Assembly: GCA_951812925.1 (NCBI GenBank)
Contig: OX638368.1
Coordinates: forward strand, 25,855,187-25,919,186
Length of the DNA stretch: 64,000 nucleotides
Origin: Calliopum simillimum
Taxonomy: Eukaryota; Arthropoda; Insecta; Diptera; Lauxaniidae
Reading direction: 5' to 3'
This document shows, piece by piece, positions 14,001 to 26,600 of the stretch (position 1 is the first letter of the stretch; the number at the start of each line of letters is the position of its first letter). Both the position numbers and the translations under genes were made by a program. The notes below the pieces were generated by a model. The model saw only the letters and a program-made list of their open reading frames with translations, did not search any database and was not told where the DNA came from.

Positions 14001-17000
14001 TTTTAATTTTTAAGTTTTTTTTCTTTTGAATTTATATAAATGCATACATACATAGTAATGTTTAAACATATTTTGCTTCATAGGAAAAATGCTAGAAGTG
14101 GGTATATGACATAAGAAAAATAACCATACAAGATTATTAGGTTTATTCTTTTCTCTCTTAGTGGCTGGAAATGTACATACATACATATGACACTATTATT
14201 TACTTTGCCATACATACGCTTTTATGTAAATAATTACTTTCACTCACGCTCACTTTCTGTGCATTTTTGAGTAAAGCCTTGTTATGTTGAGAGAATTTAA
14301 CTGTTTGTTGCACTAAGCTGTCTATCTCTGAAAATGTTCTCTTAATATCTTTTAACAAACAAGTTTAGTTCATTCTTAAAGTTGGTCCAGTAGTTTCTTT
14401 GTTAAGCTTTGCTTGCGAATATATTCGAATGACCAAACTCAACAATAATAACATTGTTTGTTCTTAAATTTCAATGCACTTACACAGAACTAGACTTTTC
14501 ATTCTGTCTTATTTTGATTTCTGTAACCTTTAGAGAGCCCTTAGTGCCTCTCTGACTTTTGGAATGATAAACACACCTACTTTCAATTTTGTTTAAGTGC
14601 AACCTAAATTGAAGTACTTCGATATATAACGATCATAAAAATACAGAAGGTTATTATTTCACAACAAAACAAAATATATATATCCCATCTTTTTTGTCAC
14701 TCTTACGCCATTGATATCCTTTAGTCATTCCAAATCAAAATAACTAAAAATTTTATCAGCTTTTGAACCTTTCCTATTTTTATAACAAAGTTCAAAAAAG
14801 GAAAAATAAACGAACGCCAATGAAACTTTTATGAAACATAAAAAATACATGAGTTGCTTAGTTTGCTTTTGGCAAATGTTAATCCATTATAGTTGTGCAA
14901 CATTACACCTTTTGAACCTGACCTATTGCTTCATATATTTAAAGGGGAAATTCAATGTTAGTGTCATAAGTATGTTTCATCAATACTTGGTTCTTGTATG
15001 GTTAAATGCTACATTATATTGTTGTTTATACGTATGTACTACACAAAATATTAGTGTATAAACTGTAAAATTGCTGTAATAACAAAAAAAAATGCATATA
15101 AGTATGTGACAGTCCATGAGAATAGGGATCTTGAATTTTACCTTAACTGCATTAGTCAATGCAGGATTCTTTTATAAAAGAACCTAATGAGCATAATGTT
15201 GTCCTACCTCAATTCTTGTCTTGATAACGCAGTGCAATAAATCTAGTGGAAACCAATCTAAATTTGATCTCTATAACTTTTTTATGACTAATTTCAGGGT
15301 CACTGATTCACTTTTGTCAGCGCCATTGAATAGCCCTGACCATCCTCTTTCAACCATAACTTTCCCCAATTGGATCATTACTTTCCGTGTGTTCTGGCCG
15401 CAAGCTTGAGTTATAAAAACCAGGAACCAGAGCTCTTTTTTTAGGGGGGAAATGTGACAAAAATGACAAAGCTTACCTTGCACTTTTCCTTGGAAAATCG
15501 ATTTATTAGGAGTTGCTGTGTACGCCTCTCTTCAGTTTAACACCTTGCCGGAACGTTGCTTGACATAAATTCCTCCACAGAGAATCGCCTGTACGTCGTA
15601 CAAATTACTCCACTGAGGATCGCTGGTGGCTCAAAGACTTCGGCACTACTTAGCCACGGGATGTAAAACAGGAAAAAACCCATACGAAAGAAAACAAAAA
15701 CTGTTTTGGAGTACAAATTTTATGATGAACTGCTTATTGAGCATAAGAATTAAATTAAATGTATTGATTTTACAATTAAACTTTATTCAGTATGAGAATC
15801 AAAACTTTTTTAATTTATTCTGCAGCTAATGCTGTTTCAACGGTGGTAATAAACGAATGAAAAAATGGATGAAAAAAGAAAAGAATTTGACAGCTATGAG
15901 GGGGGCATTGTTTGTTAAGAAATGGAACTGCGTTGCCAACTATGGGAAATATATCCCTACTTTTGGGTATTATACTACGTGTTCGCTTAAACACCGAGAT
16001 ATCATCCATTGAAGTAAATGTATCGCAAATCCCTGGTAATTTGTATACCTTTACTTCAATGAATGATATCTCAGAAAGTAATGATCCAATTAGAAAAGTT
16101 AAAATTATGGTTTGAAGAGGAAGCTTAGCGTTATTCCATGCCGCGCACAAAAGTAAACTACACAACTTTCTGGATGTACGCAATTTGTCGAGAATAATTC
16201 GGATCTCAGACGTGATAGAAAAAAACGGATGCCAGATTCGGAATCAGCGACCATGAATTAGTCACAAAAAAATTTATCGGAATCAAATTCAGATTTTTGT
16301 GTTGCACAATATTATTAGAGGCAAATCCCATTTGAGGAGATAAATGCGGTTTATGTTATTTTCAATAAATATTTATGCGAATCTTTTTTTATATACATAC
16401 ATAGTTCTCTTAAAATTTATTTTGTAGATGTAGCTTCCTTTTCCCATGGACTTTCAATATTTATGTATATACTGCAGAGTAAAATGCAAATATTGTAATC
16501 AATCAATCAATCTAACTCTATAGCATCAATCAAACTTACTAATATAATTTTTTTTTCTTTTTCTCTTTTCACGTGTGTTTTGTTTGATTTGGACTAAAAA
16601 TTGATTATTCACTCACTACTCGTATGTGTTGTCATTAAAATCCAAACTTAACTTGTTATCAAAATATATATAGTCAACGCCTGTTGGATCTCTGCAAACT
16701 GGCCATGAAGTCATCATTTCACCAAATAAAGATCGTCATAATGTTACGGCTAAGGTAAATTTATGTTTTTTTTTTTTTTTTTTTTTCATTATTCTGTAAT
16801 TTTTACTTCAGTTCCGTATATTGTTATCGCATACAATTACACGAGTACAAACTCGTACTAAGAACTAGTGATTATTTTGATTTTGTTGGGTTTTACTGTC
16901 TCTGAATCTAGCGAAATCTTTTCGTATTCTTCTTTTTTAATACCTTTTGTATATTTTGTATTTTCAATTTGCAATTTAATTTTTAACACATTTGTTTTTT

Positions 17001-20000
17001 TATTATTAATCATTTTACTTCTTTTTTTCTCTCAATGCTAAACAAAATTTGTTTATGTTAGGATATATCTTACTTTGATTTCGAAGAAGATGATGATGAG
17101 GAATATTTAATACTTGAGGTTAGCATTTATTGTTAGCATAAGAAGGATAGCGTGTCGTCGTAGTGGCATTGCTAATAAGAAGTTAGCTGCACAAGCATAA
17201 AATAAATGATTATCGAAAAAAAAAAAAATATGTAGAAGAGTAACGATTGCTTTTTGTGTCGGAATTATTAAAAGAATTCCATTAGATGGGCTAAAGTTTA
17301 TTCCAAATAATAAAGTTTATTGAGTTTATACATAGCTCTATGTTATTCCGAATTCCGAAACTATTTCATATTTTATGTTTTTTCTTTTACTCTATTCAGG
17401 TCTGTTCCGCAACCCGTGTGGTTTGATGAAAATTGTGAGTCGCACGATACAAAGTAATAGAATCTTTTTTGTGGAGAATTACAGGTTCTACAAATAATAT
17501 TGATTTATATACGAAAAAGTAACAGTTTCGGAAATATTTGATACAGTCGAATTTTTCGACTTTTTGCGGTTTTTTAAGAACGGCTACTTTTTCGTTAATG
17601 CAAATCAATGTTATTTTTAGAACCTGTAACTCCCCACAAAAAAGATTCTAATACTTTTTATCGTGTGACTAACCATTTTCATCAAAAAGCCTAAATGAAA
17701 ATTAATTGAAAACACACGGATTACGGAACAGGTCTGAAGATCACATGGATTTCGGAACAGGCCTGATCGTAATGTTTTATGCTATACCCAACGGGAAAGA
17801 GTTGTATCGCACAAACGAATTAGATTTATCTCCACAACAAAATATCGTACTCTTAATACCTGCTAAAGTGTTCTTTCGTTGATTGAAATCTCAGTATTGG
17901 TAATTTACCTTTCTTAGCTATCTGACTTGAAGATTCTTCAGATGTTTCCTATTGATAATTTTAAATAAAGTGGATATTGATATGTAGATAATCTCAATTT
18001 ACAATTCCATAACAAGGGCAAGATAGCTGCACTACTTTTAGTCCGGCTTATATCAATTGTAGCAGAAAACATTGTGTGTTCTACTTACCCATATTAAGCT
18101 CACTCCAAAAATACTGAAAAGATTTACAAATTTTATCATTAGTTTACATAAATTACACAGTCCTACAATGGTTTTCCATTCTCGGATTTTTAAACAGATT
18201 ATGGGGGCTTGGGTACTCTTATTTACGTCGAATCTGAACTTAGTTTTTTTCTATCTGGATTCTAAGATGTACAGAAATTAATGTGATTTACCAAAACGTA
18301 ATATTTTGAGAATAAAATTTTATTATTTCATTCGAACTTAAAATCTTAGTTAGACAAATACGAAATTTAGTTAAAATAAAAATACATTTTAGGTAGTTCT
18401 TTTATTTTCCTTTATAATTGAAATTGTTTTTTATTTTATTTTTTAAGATGTATTTTATTTAAACTAAATTTCGTATTTATCTGTTTAAGGTTTCAAATTC
18501 GAGTGAAATAATAAAATTTCTGCATTTCAATGTGTGTTGTTAAACTTTCCTGTTGGGTTGGTAGCTATATCAATGGGCTTAAATCGTCATAAGCAAGTTA
18601 CTCGCCTGATACACGACTGGAAATTCTCAGCATTTCTGTATTAACTGTAGTTACTGCTATTGCTCTACTAACTGGCCTGTTCTGTGATAGATAAGCTTTA
18701 AGTTTTCCAAGGATGTTTTGTCTGCTAAACTAACAATTTCACATGCAATGGATGTTATGCCGAATGTGAACGTTTACGCTTGACTAGGTATTTTATGCAT
18801 TGGTGGTATATATTGCACACAGTATAAAAGCTATCGTTGTTTGATTGAAAAAATAATTTATTCTAAGCAATAACAACTTTATATTAATGCTTATAAATAG
18901 AAATGTATGTATATTTTCGCGCGTGAAAAATTAAATACATGAACCTTTTGTATGTATGCTTTAGTATTAATTATTTTTATCATTAATTTCCATAAACCCA
19001 TTGTAAAGAGTGTTTTTTTTAGAGGTTTGTTTTTCGAATAGAGATAAAACTGGCATTTTGTGGTCAAATCTGGCAACTCTAATGTCATTTATGTTCAGTT
19101 TGGTTTGCCATTTCATCATGAACAGGTTGACAAAAGAACAACGCTTGCAAATCGTGCAAATTTATTTCGAAAATAATGGTTCAGTTCGCGAAGTTTACCG
19201 CAAGCTCCGTCCATTTTATGGTCGACATAATCGTCCATCAGAGCAATTAATTCGGTTAACCATGGATCGTTTTTGCACTACGTTTACTGTATGTGATAAT
19301 ACGCATCCTTAGAGACGTCGAACAGTTCGCACCGAAGAAACAATTGCCGCTGTAGAGCAAAATGTTGAAGAGGACCCAAATGAATCGATTCGCCACCGTG
19401 CACAGCAATTGGAGCTTTGTCCATCAACTTTATGGAAGATTTTGCGCAAAGATCTTGGCTTGCGACCTTACAAGATCCAGCTTGTGCAAGAATTAAAGCC
19501 GCGAGACCATGCAATGCGTCGTGATTTTGGTGTATGGGCCGAAAATGAGATTGATCTCGATGCTGATTTTCATCGCAAAATTTTGTTCAGTGATGAGGCT
19601 CATTTTTGGTTGAATGGCTACGTCAACAAGCAAAATTGCCGCATTTGGAGTGAAGAGAATCCACATGAGACCCTTGAGACGCCATTACATCCACAAAAAC
19701 TGACTGTTTGGTGTGCTCTATGGGCTGGTGGAGTCATTGGGCCATACTTCTTCCGAAATAATGCTGGAGAGTCAGTTACCGTTAATGGAGACCGGTATAG
19801 AGCCATGATAACCGACTATTTTGTTCCCGAATTGGATGGCATGAATGTGGATGAGTTGTGGTTCCAACAAGACGGCGCTACATGCCACACAGCGCACGTC
19901 ACAATCGATTTATTGAAGGAAACATTCGATGAGCGCATAATTTCGCGGAATGGACCTGTCAATTGGCCACCAAGATCGTGTGATTTGACACCATTGGATT

Positions 20001-20647
20001 ATTTTCTTTGGGGATATGTGAAGTCGCTCGTCTACGCCAACAAACCAGAAACGTTAGGGGACTTGGAAGCCAACGTTCGTGGCGTTATTGCCGACATACG
20101 GCCCCATATGCTCGAAAAAGTGGTTGAAAATTGGACCTGTAGAATTGGCTTTATTCGAGCCAGCCGCGGCGGCCACATGCCCGAAATCATATTTAAACAT
20201 TAATGGCATAAAATTATCCTTCCAATAAAGCCAAATTGATGGACATTAAAACGATTTTCTTGTGTTTTATTTCAATTCGAAGCTCTATACCTCTAAAAAA
20301 AACACCCTTTAGAACTGAATGGTTTTCCATACTCAGATTTTTTAACCGATTATAGAGGCTGGGTCCTCTGAATCTGAACTGGATTCTAAGAAATTAATCT
20401 CATTTACCAAAACGTAACATTTATATTTTGACAATAATCTTGAACATCTGAATTGCTAAAAGCTATAGTGTAGCGGGTTCATTATTTTCTACTTCTACTT
20501 CATTTACTAATATAACACACTTGCTTAATTTAAACTCAACAAAACTATAAGTTTATCAAATATCCTTTTACTTTTTGAAGTGTAGAAAATAAAATTTTAT
20601 TATTTCACTAGAACTTGAAATCTTAAACAAACAAATATGAAATTTTG

Positions 20648-20678
<31 letters not shown>

Positions 20679-23600
20679 AAAGACGCCCAACGTGGGACAG
20701 CTTATTTTCCTTTATAATTGAAATTGTTTTATTGTTTTCATTTATTTTAAAGATGTATTTTATTTGAATTTCGTATTTGTCTGTTTAAGATTAAATTCGT
20801 GGCCTACGTTGGGCGCCAAATGCTTTTTATTTTATTTTTTTAAATGAAAATTCATTTAAATATTTTGTATTTTTCGGTTTAAGATTTTAAGTTGGAATGA
20901 AATACATAGAAATTTCAAAAATTAAATGTAAAATGATCATTGATAAATTTATACAAGTATTGTTGAGTTTGAATTAAGCAAGTGTGATATATACATAGGT
21001 AAATTAATAGTCAATTAACTTTTTAGCGCATTTTTATAGCAAACTAATCGTATAAGACAACTATGTAGCTTTTTAATACAACATTTATTTTTCACCGTGG
21101 CTATTCACAGAAAAAACCAAAACAACAAATTGCAAACTTGGAAACTTTTTCATAATAAAATTATATACTTTTATTTGTACTAGAATGGCCCAATGGTCAA
21201 AATTTGACCACTAATGTATTAAATAATTTTGGTACTTTTGATATTGTTTTAGTACTTTTTTTTGATGTTTGGTACAAAATAAAAAAGCTCATTTATTATC
21301 CCTGGTACAATGACAAATGTGAAACGAAAAGAAAACAAAAAAACATTAAGTTAGTGTCAGTCAGCTTTTTGTCTTTCTCTTTGTGCTGTATCCTCTTTTC
21401 AGCTCTGTGTGACCGTGCATTTTGTTGTTGTTAACATTGAAAAATTTTCATTTATTTTTACCTGGCTTAATGGCAAAATATTGAAATAATTGCAACCTTG
21501 TGCACATTTGCACACAAAGACCTTTCCAATAGTGTATAATTCAAAAATCACATTTTCTATGCTGTCCTCATGAAAAATTCGAAGCCAAACACACATGCTG
21601 AGAGAAGAAAAACAACAACACTGACAACATAGATTGCAAGAAGCTACTACAAGCATAAGGAACATAATAGAGAACGAAATTTTTGGGGTTGTGTAAAAAC
21701 TTAGTCCATAAAAAAGGATATTTATTTACCTTTAAAAAATCCAAAAAAAGTATGCCATTTCTTTTTTAGCACTAATATGTTCTTTTTTAAAAAAAAAGTT
21801 ATTAAAATCGGCTTAGTATATTTTGCGCCAAAACGTTACATACGATTTCTATAAATGCAATTTTATATAATTAGTGCATTTCTGCTGAAAATTTTAACCT
21901 TTTTAATTACGCATTTTATAGTTCAGCCCAAATATTTTGCCATTTGGATAAATTTGTACATACAAACATGCCGCAAAATTTTTCGAAAACCTGCAGTGCT
22001 AACCCTTTTACCCTAAAAGCGTTCACCTATTTGAATATATATAATTGACGTCGATCTTTCTTGAAGTGTAGAATGTTGAGTTCAAAATTAATAAAGAAAA
22101 CGTAAAGTAAAGTCGTACAAACTGCTATTTATTATCACTTTTATATAAAAAAAAAAGTTTATCAGGCATGTTCTCAATTCATTCAACATGTCTGAATGTC
22201 AATAACCAATTTCATTTTGAAAAATCATAATGCAATAGAAACCTAAAGTGTATTTGATTGTCTTAAAAAATAAATCTGATCTTTCTTTTTGCTTTAATTT
22301 GGTGTCAGTTTTTCAAATCATTATTTTTGTACTTCGATAATATAATTTTATACCAAAGTATTTTTGTTTTATCATATAATTTAAATATCCAAATTGGTTT
22401 CTAATTTGTTTTACTTCTAAAGTTGTTAATATACAATACAATATATTTAAAAAAAAAAAAAAACATTTTAAAATGATAAAATAAAATCAACTAAAAGTGT
22501 TACCGATATATAAAATTCAAATCATTTCATCGCATTCACCTCAACCTTCCAACTTCCATCCATCTGACACCACCACCACCACAACCAACTGCTCTGCGCT
22601 ACTCAGACAAATGCCAAAGGAGGTGTTGCTGCGTGGCCTGACGTACCCAAACCAGGTGCCACATTGGGCAATTTAACACCAGCTGATAGGCATGGTTCAG
22701 TGCAGGTAAGTTTTGTTATAATAACAAATTTCTGTTATTTGTACGATACAACCATATCCTTAATAACAATTTTGTTGTAACAACAATTTCTTCATCATGT
22801 TTGTAAATAATACCTTAAATGTGTGTGAATGTACTCAAAAACTTAACTTTTTTTTTTGGTAACAGAACTGGACACAAAAAGGAAATTACTAATAGTCCAA
22901 AAAAATGTATACAAAAATTTAAGCCAAATTTTTTATTTTTTTTAAATTCTATTTTCATTCGTGGACATATTATATGTACCTACTTGATAAAATTGTGTTC
23001 CAATTGGTTTTTTTTTTCTTTTTTCTTTTATACTTTTAAGTTATTTATAACAGAAAAAAATAAATGTCTTCCAATAATGAATTATGTACATTATATAGGG
23101 TGTAAACGTTAAGGTTATGAAGCTTCTGGGAGGTGATAGAGGAAGCCTAAATTAGCAAGAAATTGCACCTGTGGAAGGGGTATAAAATGTACCCCTGAGG
23201 GATTTTTATTAAGAAGTAATAAGAAAAAAAATTATTTTCTAACTTGTTTAAAAAAAAAAAATAAAAATCTTGGGTCACCCTAACGTTTTAGAGAAAACTT
23301 TTAGCTTATTGTTTGAGCTTTCTAAGAGTGTACTTGATTTATTGCGCTTAAAAGGATTTCGCAAGTTCTGGACCTTTAAAGTTGATATTTTCAATTTTTT
23401 CCTAATTTTTGACTTTGGCGGCCAATTTAGTATGTAAAGGGTACTATTGAGTTAACCTATTATAATTTTGTTTGGATTCCTATTTAAATTTCCTTTTATT
23501 CGGTAGCACATTTGTCCTACCAATTCTTTGATTTATGATCAGAAAAAATACTTTTATTAACAACACACGCGTTGCGCAGCATATGGCCATTTCCCAGGTG

Positions 23601-26600
23601 ACGAACGTGATCGTCGTACACATTCAAAGTGCAAAAAAGTGGAAGTAAAACATATCGGGGGTTATCGTGAATCAAGATTCCCGGGGAATTTTCTTAAACT
23701 GCAATAGAGAATGCACGGCAGTCCGAGAAAATTCCCCGGGAATCTTGATTCACGATAACCCCCATTTTTATTTTAGTTTTTACTTATTACATTCTAGCTC
23801 TTAGGTAGCACTATAATTAGTGCCAACTTTAATAGCAGGCGAAGTCCTGGTTCTAAGATACACGCAAAAAAAGACGCAATACAAACGTGACAAAAATAGA
23901 AGTAGTTTTCGTGCCTATGCAAAAAAAGTCAGAATTCAGCGAAACAAGTCAGAATTTGTTACTGCGACTAATCTTACATTCTTATGCAGTAATGTAACTA
24001 AGGGGCGTGGCATCGCCCATTTTCCCAGGGAATATTATTTGTCCTGGCGCTCTGTATACGTGTATCAAATCTCATTCATGTGCGATAAATATTTTCGGAG
24101 ATATGATGAAGTGATTTTTGTGGGGGCGTGATACCCCCATTTTTTCCAGTACGCATTTTTTGTCTTGGTTCTTTTTACATATGTACCAAATTTCATCCAT
24201 GTACATTAAACAGTTTCAGAAACATGATTTATTTTTTGGCTCACTGTGAACCTATTGGCGGAAATGCCGATATGATGCGCGTATGATGATGTTCTTGAAA
24301 TGTTTTTTTTTCTGGCCTCAAATTAAAAAATTGGTATAACAAATGTACTACCTAATTAAAGGAATTTTAACGAGGATTCCAAAAAATTTATAAAGGTTAG
24401 GTATTATTTTGACCTTTTTCATACTTAAATGGCCGCCAAAGTCAAAAAGTAGGAAAAAAATTTAAGATATCAAATTTAAAAGTCCAGAGCTTTGCGAAAT
24501 CCTTTTAAGCCCTATAAACGAAATACAATGATAGAAAGCTCATACAATTAGATTACAGTTTTCCATAAAAAAATGTTCTCTAAAAAGTTAGGGTGATCCA
24601 AAAAAAAAATGTTTGTAAAACAAGTCAGAAAAAATTTTTTTTGTTTGAATAACTTCTCAGGGGTACATTTTAGACTCCCTGAATTAAAATTTTTTGTTAG
24701 TCTAGGCCTTTGCTAAAAGCTCCCAGTAGCTTCATAAATTTAACGTAAGTCATTGGAAAATTGTGTGCATTTTGTAAGCTTTCTTTTTTATGTCGTGTTT
24801 AAAAAGATTGTGAAATATACATACGAGTTTGTTTCACACTTTTATTTGTCTTTAATGACATGTTTGTTTCTTTTTTATTCTCTTTCCCTTCTATTTTCCT
24901 TTTTCCATTTACATATACATATATCCAAAATGTAATATAAACCTACCTATACTCCTACTACACGTATATCCTTCTTAATTTGCTTCCGTTTGTTGCCTAC
25001 GTTGTAAATACTGCAGACTCTTGTTTTTTTGGCATTTTCAATTCTAATGTTTTCACTTGATTTACTCTACATAAACTCAAGGTATTTTGTAATTTAACTT
25101 AAGTAATATTTTGTTTGTTTCAAACTTGCAACAGCAACAAAAAATAAACTGCAATATTATGTAGTTAGTGAAATAAATAAAATAAACAACAAACGTATGA
25201 ATTTTGCACTTGCAAAGTAATTTACAATAAAAAATAGAATTTTAGTATCTTCTGCAAAAAGTAATTTATTATCATTAGTTAAATTCTTAAAATTTATGAG
25301 AACTTAAAAAGAAGGAGAAATCTAATTGAAAATTTCATTCACAATTTTTTGTTTTATTTTAAATTGAAATTCATATGTAATTTTTTACATAAATATGTTG
25401 CGAATTATATACAAAAAAAAAAAAAATGAAATCCCTGAATACTTCTTCTTGGGAATTTTTGGATCTCTGATTCCGAGTTTAATCAGCATTTTTATATCCT
25501 AAATCCAAGGTATATTTGTCCTTCCGTTTGTAACGCAGAAAAGGAGGCGTGGCAGGTATAGAAAATCATAAATAGTGTTCTTGAAATAATTTTCAGTGAA
25601 AAACTAAGCGAGATAATTCGATGAAATTTTGTACGCTGCCTCGTCATAAAAAAAAATTAGCTAGTAGGATTGAAAATAAGCGAAATCGACAAACAGATAC
25701 GCAAGTACTAGGGACGGTAGGTGCAAGGTTTGATCAAAAATTTGTTCGAAAGGGGGCGTGGTACCTCCCATATAAACAAAAGTTTAAAAATGCTATACTG
25801 AAAGCGTTTTTTGAGTTTATCCAACCAAATTTCACTCAGACACTTAGGACAGTAAATGCAAGGTCTGATCAAAAACTAGGCGAACTCGGACAAGAGGGCG
25901 TGGGCAACGCCCATACAAGTAAAATTTTTGCAATTGTGGAGTGCAAGCATTATTGATGTTATGCAATCAAAATTTGCACAAATACTTGGTATAAGTTAGT
26001 TCTAGTTCTGAGCTAAATCTAAGTACTTAGATTCGAACAAGAAGGCGTTTTGAATTTTGACACACCTTAGAAAAATATTTTTCAAAACGAGTAATTTTTA
26101 ATCACGTTAACTCGTGAACCACGTATAATTCGAAAGTTGAGGAGCTTGTCTTCAGGAACACCCTTTTCTATAAACGAGTAAATCACGCATCAGCTAAGAA
26201 TCGCAATCGTAATTTTTCGAAGTTGTTTATGTAAACTTTCTTTCCTAACAATTTTTAGATTTTTTTTTTTCGAGGTCTACGCAGCTTTTGTTGCTATTAC
26301 AAAATTGGAATTTAAGACTCAGAAATCCAATTTTTTTTTTTTTAGTCGAAAAATTTTGTATTAAACCATTTTATCGGAATCGAATTTACCCAGCTGGTTC
26401 GAAATATTCGCGGAATAGATATGGGCATTTCCATGGTGTCGCACGGGACCTTCGAACATATTTGGAGTAAGAAAAAAAAATTAAAATAAAAGTCATATAG
26501 TTGGTGCTAAGTTTGATTTTGGGCATTTTTTCGTTTTCAAGATAGTTGCAAGACACCAAGGCGGTCGCACGGGACAAAAACAGAAGTGGTTTTCGTGGAC

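Larger units (their letters stand above)
16755..22606 (+). other. gish: gish intron region 16.8-22.6 kb
   Basis: Holds the candidate cassette exon, the foldback and palindromic repeats and the rosa-type element. From 20.9 to 22.5 kb I see only AT-rich DNA with no coding signal. Confidence 0.5.
23101..24748. repeat. Foldback element 2 (1.65 kb, long arms)
   Basis: The left arm (about 23101-23590) is an imperfect reverse complement of the right arm (about 24280-24748). For example, GGTTATGAAGCTTCTGGGAG near 23114 pairs with CTCCCAGTAGCTTCATAAAT near 24720, and TGACTTTGGCGGCC near 23410 with GGCCGCCAAAGTCA near 24431. The centre holds a 107-bp palindromic MITE and a dispersed repeat (GGGGCGTGGCATCGCCCAT, 24001). 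A lone copy of one arm lies at 32765-33150. Confidence 0.8.

Noticed and set aside
15815..16183. 122-codon minus-strand ORF
   Set aside because: Overlaps a hairpin repeat (15996-16072) and resembles nothing known; no splice or codon signal.
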